Below are positions 27,121 to 36,600 of a stretch of 45,604 nucleotides of DNA, one piece after another. The notes under the pieces were generated by a model. That model saw only the letters and a list, made by a program, of their open reading frames with translations. It was not told the DNA's origin and did no database searches. Made by a program: the position numbers and the translations under genes. The stretch lies in the NCBI GenBank assembly GCA_017303535.1, contig JAFLCO010000009.1:1-45604 (forward strand), given 5' to 3'. Source of the stretch: Planctomycetota bacterium (GTDB taxonomy: Bacteria; Planctomycetota; Planctomycetia; Pirellulales; PNKZ01). Position 1 is the first letter of the stretch. Each line of letters starts with the position of its first letter.

Positions 27121-27190
27121 ACTAGCCCCGAAGCGCAAGCGAGGGGGCACGCCCTGATGATGTCCTATCGCTTGCGCTTCGGGGCTAGTA
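27121..27190. repeat. Perfect 22-bp inverted-repeat element (ACTAGCCCCGAAGCG family)
   Basis: Left arm ACTAGCCCCGAAGCGCAAGC (27121-27142 in full) and right arm its exact complement (27168-27189), with a 25-bp spacer. Single-arm copies are at 16851-16884 and 42485-42517. Confidence 0.9.
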
Positions 27191-27224
27191 TGAGTATCTG
27201 TGCCGCAACGTGTGCTCCGCGCGC

Positions 27225-27261
27225 AAAAAAAGCGGCGATTCGAACCTATCGAATCGCCGCT
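27225..27261 (-). terminator. Rho-independent terminator of the 71-aa gene unit
   Basis: On the minus strand: a perfect 13-bp stem (27231-27243 with 27249-27261), 5-nt loop, then seven T's (A's at 27225-27231 on plus). It lies 33 nt past the stop of the small gene. Confidence 0.92.
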
Positions 27262-27293
27262 CGAAGCAGGCATCAAATTTTATCGGGCGAAGT

Positions 27294-27509
27294 TTATTCG
27301 CGCGGGCGAACGGCGCCGGTCAGGCCGCTGTAGTCGTGGCGGTCTTCCGGGTGCCAGAGCGGCAGGCCCATGGCGATGCGCCGAGCAAGCACTTCGAGCT
27401 TTTCGTTGGAACCGGCCGGAGCATCCGTAGCGATGAACTCGTCGGTGATCCGGGGGGAGTAATCTTCGTCGTGTCCGAACTGGAGAATCGCGTCAAAAAC
27501 ATTACCCAT
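27294..27509 (-). CDS. 71-aa acidic protein of unknown function
   Basis: MGNVFDAILQFGHDEDYSPR starts the frame at 27509; it continues with ITDEFIATDAPAGSNEK, a helix LEVLARRIAMGLPLWHPED and ends DYSGLTGAVRPRE. No signal, TM or known motif. A longer frame to 27674 exists, but its extra 55 residues overlap hairpins and look unlike protein. GGAGGG lies about 15 nt upstream of ATG 27509. That the gene is real is supported by its own promoter (27817-27844), a structured leader and a strong terminator (27225-27261). I believe similar small proteins occur in planctomycetes but cannot name a family. Confidence 0.7.
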   Translation of the reverse strand: MGNVFDAILQFGHDEDYSPRITDEFIATDAPAGSNEKLEVLARRIAMGLPLWHPEDRHDYSGLTGAVRPRE

Positions 27510-27810
27510 CGCTGCTAACTTACCCTCCGCAAAAATCCGCCCCGCATCCGCCGCCGTCACCAGTCGAAAGCCGCCGCAAACCTGCCGGCGGCCTCCCGGG
27601 AGGCCGACAAACGCGATACTTGAAACATGGACCGGACCGAAGCATACCCATGCTTCGATAACCAGACGGCCCAAACCTTGCGACCGATCGCCTAGGGGTA
27701 CGCAGCTCAGGCTCCGGCGGTTCTCCGAAACTTCGGAAGACCGCTGATCGAGGTCACCCCCGATCGGCCGAACTCTCGTACTGGGCGGGCAGACAACTAG
27801 TCGCTTAAAG
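27510..27810 (-). ncRNA. Structured 5' leader (possible riboswitch or regulatory RNA)
   Basis: About 300 nt between the predicted transcription start (about 27810) and the ATG at 27509. An outer helix pairs CCGATCG (27684-27690) and GGGGT (27695-27699) with ACCCC (27756-27760) and CGATCGG (27761-27767). It encloses a 13-bp hairpin, GCGGTTCTCCGAA / TTCGGAAGACCGC, with one mismatch (27717-27744). Two more hairpins follow: CGAAGCAT-GGGT-ATGCTTCG on the minus strand at about 27640-27659, and GCCTCCCGGGAGGC at about 27590. No known riboswitch consensus is recognised. Confidence 0.5.
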
Positions 27811-27816
27811 CGATTG

Positions 27817-27844
27817 ATTATTCTCGAAGACTAAGCGATGTCAA
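27817..27844 (-). promoter_or_regulatory. Sigma-70-type promoter for the 71-aa gene unit
   Basis: On the minus strand: -35 TTGACA (27839-27844), 16-bp spacer, -10 AATAAT (27817-27822), with an A/T-rich tract just upstream of the -35. Predicted start is about 27810. Confidence 0.7.
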
Positions 27845-28017
27845 ATTTTTTCACGGAAGATTTGATAGAATAGAGTCTGACACCGCTCACTCTCGGGGGA
27901 TTCTTCGCCGACGCTAACGCGAAACCATACAATCACTTAGCGTCGAAAACCGCCGCTATTCGTTCGGTAACTCGATTTGCAGAATTACCGAACTTTCACT
28001 CATCGCTTGAGGTCGAC

Positions 28018-28446
28018 ATGTGGTTGCACCGTGAGTTTCGTTTGCCGGCCTTTCGCCGTGGCTTTCACCTCGTGACTCGGCATGTCGTCGAAGCCTTGCC
28101 GGAGCTGAAATCGGTAAAGGTTGGGCTGCTGCACGTCTTCATCCGCCACACCTCGGCCTCGATCTCGATCAATTAGAACGCCGACCCGGACGTGCCGGCC
28201 GACTTGGAACGGGCCGTCAACGACATCGCTCCTGAGAGCTTCCCGTACGTCCATACGATTGAAGGGCCCGATGACATGCCGGCCCACGTGAAATCGGTGC
28301 TGATCGGCAGTTCGGTCAGCATCCCGGTGGCCGACGGCCGCCTGTGCCTGGGCACCTGGCAGGGTGTCTACCTCGGCGAACATCGCAACCATGCCGAGGG
28401 GCGCAGCCTAGTGCTGACGCTGCAAGGGGAACGTAGTGGGGAGTGA
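28018..28446 (+). pseudogene. yjbQ: YjbQ-family (UPF0047, secondary thiamine-phosphate synthase-type) gene interrupted by one in-frame TAG
   Basis: The frame from ATG 28018 (TGAGG 5-6 nt upstream) codes a full-length YjbQ protein of 142 positions except that codon 53 (28174-28176) is TAG. Before it: KSVKVGLLHVFIRHTSASIS. After it, in the same frame: NADPDVPADLERAVND, then GTWQGVYLGEHRNHAEGR and LVLTLQGE. Relatives have NENADPDV here, so a single G-to-T change turned the conserved Glu codon GAG into TAG. There is no other damage. Possibilities are a very recent pseudogene, a sequence error, or amber read-through; re-initiation at GTG 28192 would give only the C-terminal 84 residues. YjbQ proteins have weak thiamine-phosphate-synthase activity and their main role is unclear. 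Confidence 0.88.
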
Positions 28447-28882
28447 TGAGTGGGGAGTGGGGAACTTCAGAAGGCGTCGCTCCGTCGTTCCCCACTCCCC
28501 ATTCCCCACTGTTCTATCGTTGCCGGCATCCCTCCTTACAACCGGCAGAGTTTCCCCAAAGTTGTCGACCGGTACGGTCGATAAACACCTCCGCACCGGG
28601 CTTTGCCTGACGATTTGTCGGACGGCGGGGCTCGGGCGGCGTCGGTCGCGCGCTTGCTGAGCGTCGTGGTCTGCGCCGAATTGCCCCCTGTTTTTCGATA
28701 GCTCGTATCCCACGGCTGCGCGGCTCCCCCGCCGAGCGTAGTCATCACAAGTTCGTTTGCGCCAAGTTTGCGTAAGTCCGCGCCTGCGGTGCGCCGCGAT
28801 CGCCTGATCGCCGTCGCTTCGTCACGCCGTCGGGTTGCGCTTCGAGTGCGCGGTCGCGCTGCGAGCCGCTTCGTAGGTGTTT
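28447..28882. other. Gap between yjbQ and the TPR lipoprotein
   Basis: 436 bp. A 15-bp palindrome, TGGGGAGTGGGGAAC / GTTCCCCACTCCCCA (28451-28501), made of GGGGAGT repeats, follows yjbQ and may end its transcript. The rest has no protein-like frame and no promoter I can defend. Confidence 0.5.
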
Positions 28883-29677
28883 ATGACGTTCCGTTTCCTC
28901 AAACCATCGCGCTATGCGACGTTCCTGCTTTGCGGGACGTATGCCGGCTGTGCCGTAGCGCCGACGGAAACGGATTGGCTTGGTCGGCCTGCAGGGCCGG
29001 CCGGCGTCACCGCGAAGAAACCCAACCTAACCGCATCTCCGCCGCGCGAAACGTCGTCCGCCGAAGCGGCTCGGCATCTCGCGACGGCTCGGGAAATGGA
29101 AGCCCACGGCAATGCCGCGGCGGCCGTCGAGCAATATGAACAGGCTCTGCGTTTCGACGCTGAAGCGCACGGCGTGCAAGCACGGCTGGCGGTGCTTTAC
29201 GAACAACTCGGGATGCTCGATAGGGCCGGCGCCGCCTATGAAGCGGCCCTTGCCGAAAACAACGGCGACGCGGAACTCTGGAACGATTACGCCGGCTATC
29301 AACTCCACACCGGCCGACCCGACGATGCCGAGCAATCGGCCCGACGTGCGCTGGCTCTCGACGGCGAACATCGCCGGGCTCGCGCCGGCCTGGCGCTCGC
29401 GCTGGCCGAACAAGAGAAATACGACGAGAGCCTGACGGAGTTTTCCAAGGCGGTCCCGCCGGCGACGGCCCATCACAACCTGGCCGTCGTGCTCGCGCGG
29501 CAGGGAAAAGCCGACGAAGCTCGGCATCATTTGGCCGAAGCGCAGCGGTTGGATCCGACGCTACGACCTCCGCCCGAAGCGCTCAAGCAACTTTCGGAAG
29601 AATACGTTCGAGCGTCGCAAGTCGACGCGACGCCGAAGCGGTCACGCCGCACGAGAGCCGAGCCCGCAGGCGACTGA
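28883..29677 (+). CDS. TPR-repeat lipoprotein
   Basis: 264 aa from ATG 28883; GTG 28877 would add two residues. The signal peptide MTFRFLKPSRYATFLLCGTY ends in a lipobox with Cys23 (YAGC), so it is probably lipid-anchored. After a Pro/Thr linker (25-58), residues about 60-225 form about five tetratricopeptide repeats: GNAAAAVEQYEQALRFD, GMLDRAGAAYEAALAEN, GRPDDAEQSARRALALDG, KYDESLTEFSKAVP and GKADEARHHLAEAQRLD. It ends in a basic tail (KRSRRTRAE). Such proteins scaffold envelope complexes; the partner is unknown. It resembles PilF/NlpI-type TPR lipoproteins only in architecture. A strong terminator follows. Confidence 0.85.
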   Translation: MTFRFLKPSRYATFLLCGTYAGCAVAPTETDWLGRPAGPAGVTAKKPNLTASPPRETSSAEAARHLATAREMEAHGNAAAAVEQYEQALRFDAEAHGVQARLAVLYEQLGMLDRAGAAYEAALAENNGDAELWNDYAGYQLHTGRPDDAEQSARRALALDGEHRRARAGLALALAEQEKYDESLTEFSKAVPPATAHHNLAVVLARQGKADEARHHLAEAQRLDPTLRPPPEALKQLSEEYVRASQVDATPKRSRRTRAEPAGD

Positions 29678-29722
29678 ACGGACTGAGAACAATTCGATCA
29701 ACGCGAGCCGGGGGGCACGCGG

Positions 29723-29757
29723 CGGGGCGGTGTCGGGGGACACCGCCCCGTTTTTTT
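29723..29757 (+). terminator. Rho-independent terminator of the TPR lipoprotein gene
   Basis: Perfect 12-bp stem CGGGGCGGTGTC / GACACCGCCCCG, loop GGGG, then seven T's. Confidence 0.93.
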
Positions 29758-29781
29758 CTTTCCGTACGCCGAAATGGCGTC

Positions 29782-29868
29782 GGATGGCTGGGTCTGGAGC
29801 CGAAGGCAAAGGCCCGGTTTGCGAAAGAGAGAAACCTGGGGCACCGCTACGCTACGCCCCAGCCACCC
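29782..29868 (+). repeat. Dispersed Y-shaped repeat, copy D
   Basis: GGATGGCTGGGTCTGGAGC at the left and CCCCAGCCACCC at the right. The middle is the most diverged of the five copies. It lies between the terminator at 29757 and the 3' end of rimI. Confidence 0.8.
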
Positions 29869-29878
29869 ACAAGAAGAT

Positions 29879-30394
29879 TTAGCCGGCCAAGCGTGTGATT
29901 TGCGAGGCGTCCAGCGCCGGAATTTCCGATTCGCGATAGCGATATTGCATCACGTACGCGTCTTCGGTCGTGTCGTCGTAGAAATCACGCAACACGGAAA
30001 CGGCCCGGAAGCCTTGCGCGCGGAAGAAAAGTTGCGCGGCGAGATTCGTTTCGCGGACTTCCAGCAGGATGCGGCTGCGGCGTTGCGGCGAAAGCTTGCC
30101 GATGAGCTTGCCGACCATCCGCGAGCCGACGCCTTGCCGGCGACCGGTCGCCGAAACGGCGAAGTTCAAAATGTGCAGCCGGTTTTTGTGCAATTCGTAG
30201 ATCATGTAGCCGACGATGCGATCGTCGAGTTCGGCGACCATGCCGATGCAGTTGCGTTGCCGCAAACAGCGGACGAATTCTTCTTCCGACCAGGGAAACT
30301 CGAACGATTCGGATTCGATCGCCAAGACGTCGGACATGTCGCGGCGGATCATCCACCGAACGTGGAAACCGACGTTTTGATAAAACGCGCTCAT
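29879..30394 (-). CDS. rimI: Ribosomal-protein S18 alanine N-acetyltransferase-like GNAT enzyme
   Basis: 171 aa from ATG 30394, fixed by AAGGAG about 8 nt upstream; a longer frame to 30502 adds a basic, non-conserved N-terminus. GNAT fold with the RimI hallmarks: FEFPWSEEEF (31-40), acetyl-CoA loop RRQGVG (85-90), LLEVRETNLAAQLFF (110-124) and GFRAVSVLRDFYDD. RimI acetylates the N-terminal Ala of ribosomal protein S18 in model bacteria. Here it follows the giant-protein genes on the same strand after a 234-bp gap, so co-transcription is possible but not shown. The C-terminal extension (SEIPALDASQITRLAG) is longer than in E. coli. Confidence 0.87.
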   Translation of the reverse strand: MSAFYQNVGFHVRWMIRRDMSDVLAIESESFEFPWSEEEFVRCLRQRNCIGMVAELDDRIVGYMIYELHKNRLHILNFAVSATGRRQGVGSRMVGKLIGKLSPQRRSRILLEVRETNLAAQLFFRAQGFRAVSVLRDFYDDTTEDAYVMQYRYRESEIPALDASQITRLAG

Positions 30395-30628
30395 GCGGGG
30401 CTCCTTCCCTGGCCGCGACGCCGCGCTTTGTTGTGGCACGGCGACACGCATTCGTCGGCTCGCAAGCCTTGCGATGCCGGCACGTTGAGGACTTATCGTC
30501 ACCGATCAATCCGTTCAACGAGCGGGGCGAAAGGTAACCGAGGTCCGCAGGCGCGCCAAGATCGATCGCCCATGCCGGCATGGCCGGCCGCATGGTGCGC
30601 GACCATTCGGCCTTGACGAAGCGCAACG

Positions 30629-33600
30629 TTACGTCTTGCGGAGCGCGCTGAGCTTCGGACTCACGTTCAACATCCGCTCGCGGACATGACGCAAGCTTGG
30701 ATGAAGTCGGCAGGCGACCACGATCGCCAAAATGATCCAGCCGACGAATGTCGGACGCAGCAGCAGTAGCCAAGCCGTGCCGACGACGACGGCGGCAAGT
30801 TGCGGCCAGCGGAGAAAACCGTCGATGCGAACCAGCGCCAGGCAGACGACCGCGAAGAGAGCACATAGCAGGGGCAAGTAGATGTTGCGCCGGCGAGGGT
30901 CGCCGCCGCGCGGCGTTTCGCGCAACGCAATCTCGCGCACGTCTTCCCCGGCGATCGCATAGGCGACGTCGCAGGCCTCGCCAGGTCCGCTGTTCCAAAG
31001 ATATTCCAGATCGGCGGCCGTTCGGTCTGCAGCGGTCGCGGTCGGCGGCGTACCGACCGCTTCCGTCACGGGCGCCCCGCTTAAAGTTTCCAGCACCGCC
31101 CGAGCTTCCTCGGCTTGCGGATCGGCTTCCGCATCAATGCGCAGCGCTCGGATAACGTCTTGCCGGCGACTCTGCAGCGGGCGCGACCATTCTTCGGCGG
31201 CTCGCGAACCGTCGCCCGCGAGTTCGGCGAGCGCGGCGTCGAGCGCGGCCAAGCGGCGACGATTCCCCTGCAAACGCGACACGACGCCGATCGTCGGCAA
31301 GTGCCGTGCGCCGCTGAGTTCGGAATACACGGCGATCACGGAGCGCTCGCAACGTAAACCTTCCCACGCCGGCAACTGAGCGACGCTCGCGCGACTCAAA
31401 GCTTCGTCCGGGAGCCGTTCGTAGAGCACGTCGATGAAGTGCGGCATCTGGTCCGAGGCGAAAGGCACGGTCGCCGCGCCTGCGGCCACTTGTGGATTGA
31501 CGACCGCGCCGGCTGCTGCGGCCGCGAGCACGCGCGCGCCGTCCGGGAGTTTCAACACCGCCGAAGCCGTGCCGGCGGGTTCGATGAGGAACGAGCTCAG
31601 CCCGACGGTCGAGCCGTCGAGGCCCGGCAGAAGCCGATGTTCGGTGAAGCGAACGAGCGGCCGGCCGGAACCACGCGCCGAGCGCATGATGACCTGCGGC
31701 TCGGCGCCGACGACGCGATAGGCGTCCCATTCTTGTACGGCCGGTCCCCGCGCGGCGACGCGACCGTTGCGGACCGGCGCGAGCTGCGACGTTTCCCAAC
31801 GCACGGGCGACAAGCCCAAGTGCCGCGGCAAGCGCAAGAAGTGCGTCGCCGGTTGCAGTCCGAGCAGGCGGGCCGTCGGCAGCGGTTCGTCGCGGCGGAC
31901 TTCCGTGAGCCCTGCCTGGAGCAGAAACTCGAACTTACCGGAAAGCGCCTGCCGCGGACGGAGAATCAATCGACGGGGCGTCGTGGCCGTCGCCGGAACG
32001 ACTTCGTACGGCATCGACGGATTGAGTGCCAGCGGCGTTGCGATTTGCGGCGGCAGTTCGAGCGTCAGTTCGTCGAGCAGGCCGGCCTGCACGTCGACGG
32101 CGACTTGCAACTCGTACTGCCAAGCTTTGTCTTCGGGAATATACGTGGCCGTGAGTTGCGCGGACGCCTGGCGCGGGTTCGTCGATACCTGCAGCAGAGC
32201 GGCGGGTTTCGCCCCGGTCACTTGCAGAGTTTGGACGAGCCGCGCGGCGGTCGGGCCGACGTCTTTCGTCTCGTCTTCCGCAGGCTTAAGGTCGACGAGT
32301 TGGTCGGCGGCGACCAAAACGTCCGGAGCCCTCGCGATGCGGACGAGGCGTTGGTCGAGCTTGCCGCCAAGCGTGGTGACCAGCGGCAAGGCGACGCTGC
32401 GAGGAACGGGCGGCGGCACGGCGCCGGACGGCGTTGCGGTCGTCGCGGCGGGCGGTTTCTGATCGACGATCGGCTGCGGCAACGGCACCGTACCCCGCAA
32501 CGTAAGGCGATGGGTTTCTCCGATCGGCGCGCGGAGGAAAACTAAGAGCTTTCCTTGCTCGTCGCGCGACCAGCGGCCGACCCGACCGCCGGAATCGTCG
32601 CCGAGTTCGGCCACGTCGACCGAATCGATCGTCATGCCGGGCGGAGTTTGCAGTTCGTGGTGATAGACCAAGCCGGCCGAGACGCTGATTTCCGACTCGA
32701 CGGACACCTGCAGCCGACGCAAGCCGCAGGTGATCGTTTGCGTTTCGCGCACGGCGACCGTCGGGCTCTTTGGACGGACCGAAAGGGTCCACGAGTTCAG
32801 ACCGCCGGCAAACTCGAAGGCGGCCTGCGGGAGCAGCGTGCTCGCGCCCCACACCTTGAGGAACTCCGGAATGGCCACGGCTTTGAGGCCTGCGGCGGTC
32901 ACGAGCTGCGAATCGAGCAGCGGATCGACGCTGTAGGCGAACAGTCGCCGGCCGGGCGTTTCGTCGGCCAGTCGTAGTTCCGGCAGACGCATATTGCCGG
33001 TGCCGGAGCCGCCGGTGAAGAGGAAGCTCACTTCGACGGTTTCTTCCTTCACGAGGGGTCGCGAGAAGAGCAATCTCACGCGTTGTCCGACGACGGCCTG
33101 ATCGCTGGTGATCGGCGTCTGCTCAACGTCGGCCACGACGGAATCTTGGCTGCGTTTCGGCAACCATTGCAAACGCGGATCGGCGGCGAGCAGAAGTTCT
33201 TTTAAGCCGCCGGCGGGCGGACGGACGGCGAGCCGCAGATCGAGCACGATGGAGCCGGGCCGGACGCGGAGCCAAGTGAGTTGATCGATCGACGACGACT
33301 GGGAGGCGGATTGTTGCGTCGCCCAGGAGAAGGTCACTTTGTCCGACATCGCGAGCCGAGCCGACGTTTCGCGACGATCTTCCGAACGACGCAGCGGCTC
33401 CACGGCACCGGCGAAACTGAGATCGGCGATTTCCGGCGGCGCGACGACGCGCAATTCGGCATCGGCCACGCGCGGCGCGGTCAGAGAGAACGTCGAAGTC
33501 GCGGCGGCCGGCGGCGGCGGACGGAGCGTCACTTCCAAACGGACCGGACCGGCGTCGAGCGCTTCGAACGACACGGCCTGCCCGCCGGGAGCCACGGCAA

Positions 33601-36600
33601 GCTCCACGGCTCGGCCGTCGAGAAAGGCCGGAATCATGGCCGGAGTATTGCCGTCGGCGGCCGCACCGGTTCCCAGCGGCAACGTGATCGTTGCCGGAGC
33701 GCGCAAGACGAGAAGTTCGAACGTCGCGCCGATCTCGGTGACCAGATAGCGCGATTGCTCGAGGTCGCGGGCAACTTGCGCGACGTAGCGCGCATTACGT
33801 ACCAAGTACGGCGGCCGCAGGAGGGCTTCGCCGGCGGCACGGGCGTTCAGGTCTTCCAGGAGACGCTGCGGCACTTGATAGCGATCGCCGGTCGGCTTAC
33901 CGGCGGCGTCGACCGGAATGAAAACCATCGCCGCCGGCGTTTGGGCCGCCTCGGCACGATCCGCGGCCTGTGCTTGAGCGGCGGCGTGCGAAGGCATCGC
34001 AAGGCAGAAAGCGACGACGGTCGCCGTCGCCGCGGTCGTTTGCGACGATGCGCCACGCGACGACGCCGACTTGCCGCTGCGGTCCGGTGCGGCGACCCCC
34101 AAGGTGCGGCTGCGCGGTCGATAGCGGGGAGGCAGGACGACGCAAACGACGACGCCCGCCGCCACGCCCAACAGCAACGAAGCCGAGGCCATGCCGATCC
34201 AGTCGGGCAGCAGTGCCGCGGACGCCGCGAACAAGGCGGCGACCGGCGGCAAAAGCAAACGCCGACTCACGTACAACTTCCGCGCGATGATGAAGCCGGC
34301 CGCGACGAACGCCAGCGCCAAGAGCGGCGGTATCTCGCGCCGCACGATCCACAGCCCCCAAGCGTCGCCGGCGAGCGCCAGCGTATAGTCCTGCCCGAGC
34401 GGCTCTTCCGCATGAGGCGAAGAGGTCGCCGGCAATCGGCTCCAAGCGCCTCCCGCCTCGCTGCGCCAGTCCGCCAAACTTAACAAGCGCTCGCCCGAAG
34501 CTTGCCCGTCGGCCAACGCTCCGGGAGAGAAAACCCGCAGCGCATCTTGATCGCCCGTTTGCACGATGGCGCGCGCGGTGACGACGATTCCTTGCGGACC
34601 GACGGCCAGCACGACGCCGGCCGCATTGAGCAGTTGCTCACCGAGCGAGCGGTCGCCTTCCGCCGTGGCCGGTGGCGCGGCGACGTGCGCATCGGCCGTG
34701 ATGCCGGCGATGGCGAGCGGCACGACGTCGAAACGAAGCACGGCGGATCCCGCCGGTGATTGACGCTGCACGGCGTCGAAGAGCTGGGCCCAACTCGGCG
34801 CCGTTGCTTCGTCGATCTCCGCGACCGCGGCCAGCGACCGGTACGCCGCGCCGATCCGCGTATGAACGGCGCTGGTTTCCGCAACGTCGCGGGCTTGCGT
34901 CGGCAGCCGAAAGCGGGCTTCTTCCGTGGCGATTAACGAGGCCTGCGGCGACAACGGGTTTGCCGTCGGCGCGGCCGGAACGAGCGGACCGAACAATCGT
35001 CGCAAGCCGAAGACGTCGGTGTCGCGACGCGGCGATCGTAAGCCGGCGTCGGCCGGAACGTCGAACGTCGCGGGGAGCGCCACGTTGCGTACGGCCAACA
35101 GCAGCGGCACATCGACGCGTACGACGGGCAGTTCCAACATGCGAAGCCGGCCTGAAGCGTCGTCGGACGTGACGAAATCGACTTCGACTCGCAGCAGTTG
35201 AGCTTCCTCGTCGAGCGTTAGGTTCGCCTCGCGACCGGCATACTCCGCGCGAGACACGCCGTTGACGCGCAGGGCCGTGATCGTCGCCGGCTCATCGACG
35301 ACGATGCAGCAGCGCCCCTGGCCGAACGATTGCATGTAGAGCGTGGCCCGATGTTCGAACCTTCGGGCGGCGTCGTACTTCGAGTCGTAGCGCAAGAGCC
35401 ACACGATTGCGGGCGAGGCTTGGCCGGCAACCAGCGGACTCAACTCCAAGGCCGCGACGTCCGGAGCTGCCGCGCCGGGCTGGTAGCGAAACTCGCCGCG
35501 CACTTCCGAAGCGGCGCCCGCGTCGTTAGCCGCGGATGGGACGGGCGTGAGCGAACGATTCGTGATCCGCAGCGGAAAGGCGGCCGGTGCCGAAACCTGT
35601 AACGTCCCCGCCTGCTCGGCCGCGTCGACCAGCGAGGCCAACGACACAGCCGTGCGATCGCCTAAGGTCGACGTGCGCTTAGCGTCGAGCGTTACAAGGC
35701 CCACGACCGGGCGACGGAACGTGACTTCCCAAACTTCATCCGCCGGTGCAGTCGCGCCGGGCGCGGCGGGCAGGCGAACCGCGGAAATCTGTCCGCTGCG
35801 CTTCAGGCCGAGGGTCCAATCGATCGGGCCCGGCTTGGCCGGAGAGAATCGGACGCGAACCTGCTCCACCGGCGCGCCGGCCGTCCCGGTGAACTGAAAC
35901 TGGTACGATTCCTCGAGGCTCGGCGGCGGCGGTGTTTTCGTATCGGCGCCGGTCGCCGGCGTGCGGTCGACGCGGGCCGTCGCACGGATGGTCGCCTCGA
36001 GCTGCACTTGGCGGCGGCGGACGTCGAGTTCCCAATAGTCGGCCGATGAGAGCAAGACCTCGGGCTCCGCGGCGCCGAGTAATTGCCGGCGCACGGGATC
36101 AAGACGTTCGATCGCCGCCGCAACCGGCTCTCCCGTTTCATGCGGAAAGAGCCGCAGGCCGTCTTCCGCCGTAAAGGCCTGCATAGGCCGAGGGTCGACC
36201 GCGCCGCGAAAGTCGACGAAGCGCAACTCGTCGCGCGTCAATCGGTCGCCGATGTTGTGATGTTTCAAACGTCCGGTAATCGACAGCCCCAGCGGGCGTT
36301 CGGCCGCCAACGGCTGCGCCAAGCGAACGGTCAGCAAGCGTCGCCCGCCGGCCGCATCCGAGATCGACCAATCGGCCAACGCCGTCGTCGGGCTGCTCGT
36401 CAGTCCGTCGATAATCCACTTCTCGGGCACGTCGGCTTCAAGCGTAAACCGGCTGCCGACTTCGATGCGGAACTCGCCGCGAAACTCGGCCGACGCTTCT
36501 TCGTCGCGAATCCGCCAAACCGTCATCGTCGCGGCGTCGATCGGCCGATTACGCCGAGCCAGCGTGAGGTCGACGCTCGAATTCGGCGCGAAGCACTGCA

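Noticed and set aside
27765..27785. AGTACGAGAG on the minus strand, identical to the sarcin-ricin loop of 23S rRNA
   Set aside because: Only 10 nt match. The flanks do not follow 23S rRNA and there is no rRNA gene around it. It lies in the structured leader and is probably chance.
29985..30998. 337-aa minus-strand frame bridging rimI and the giant gene
   Set aside because: Out of frame with both well-supported genes and without any domain.
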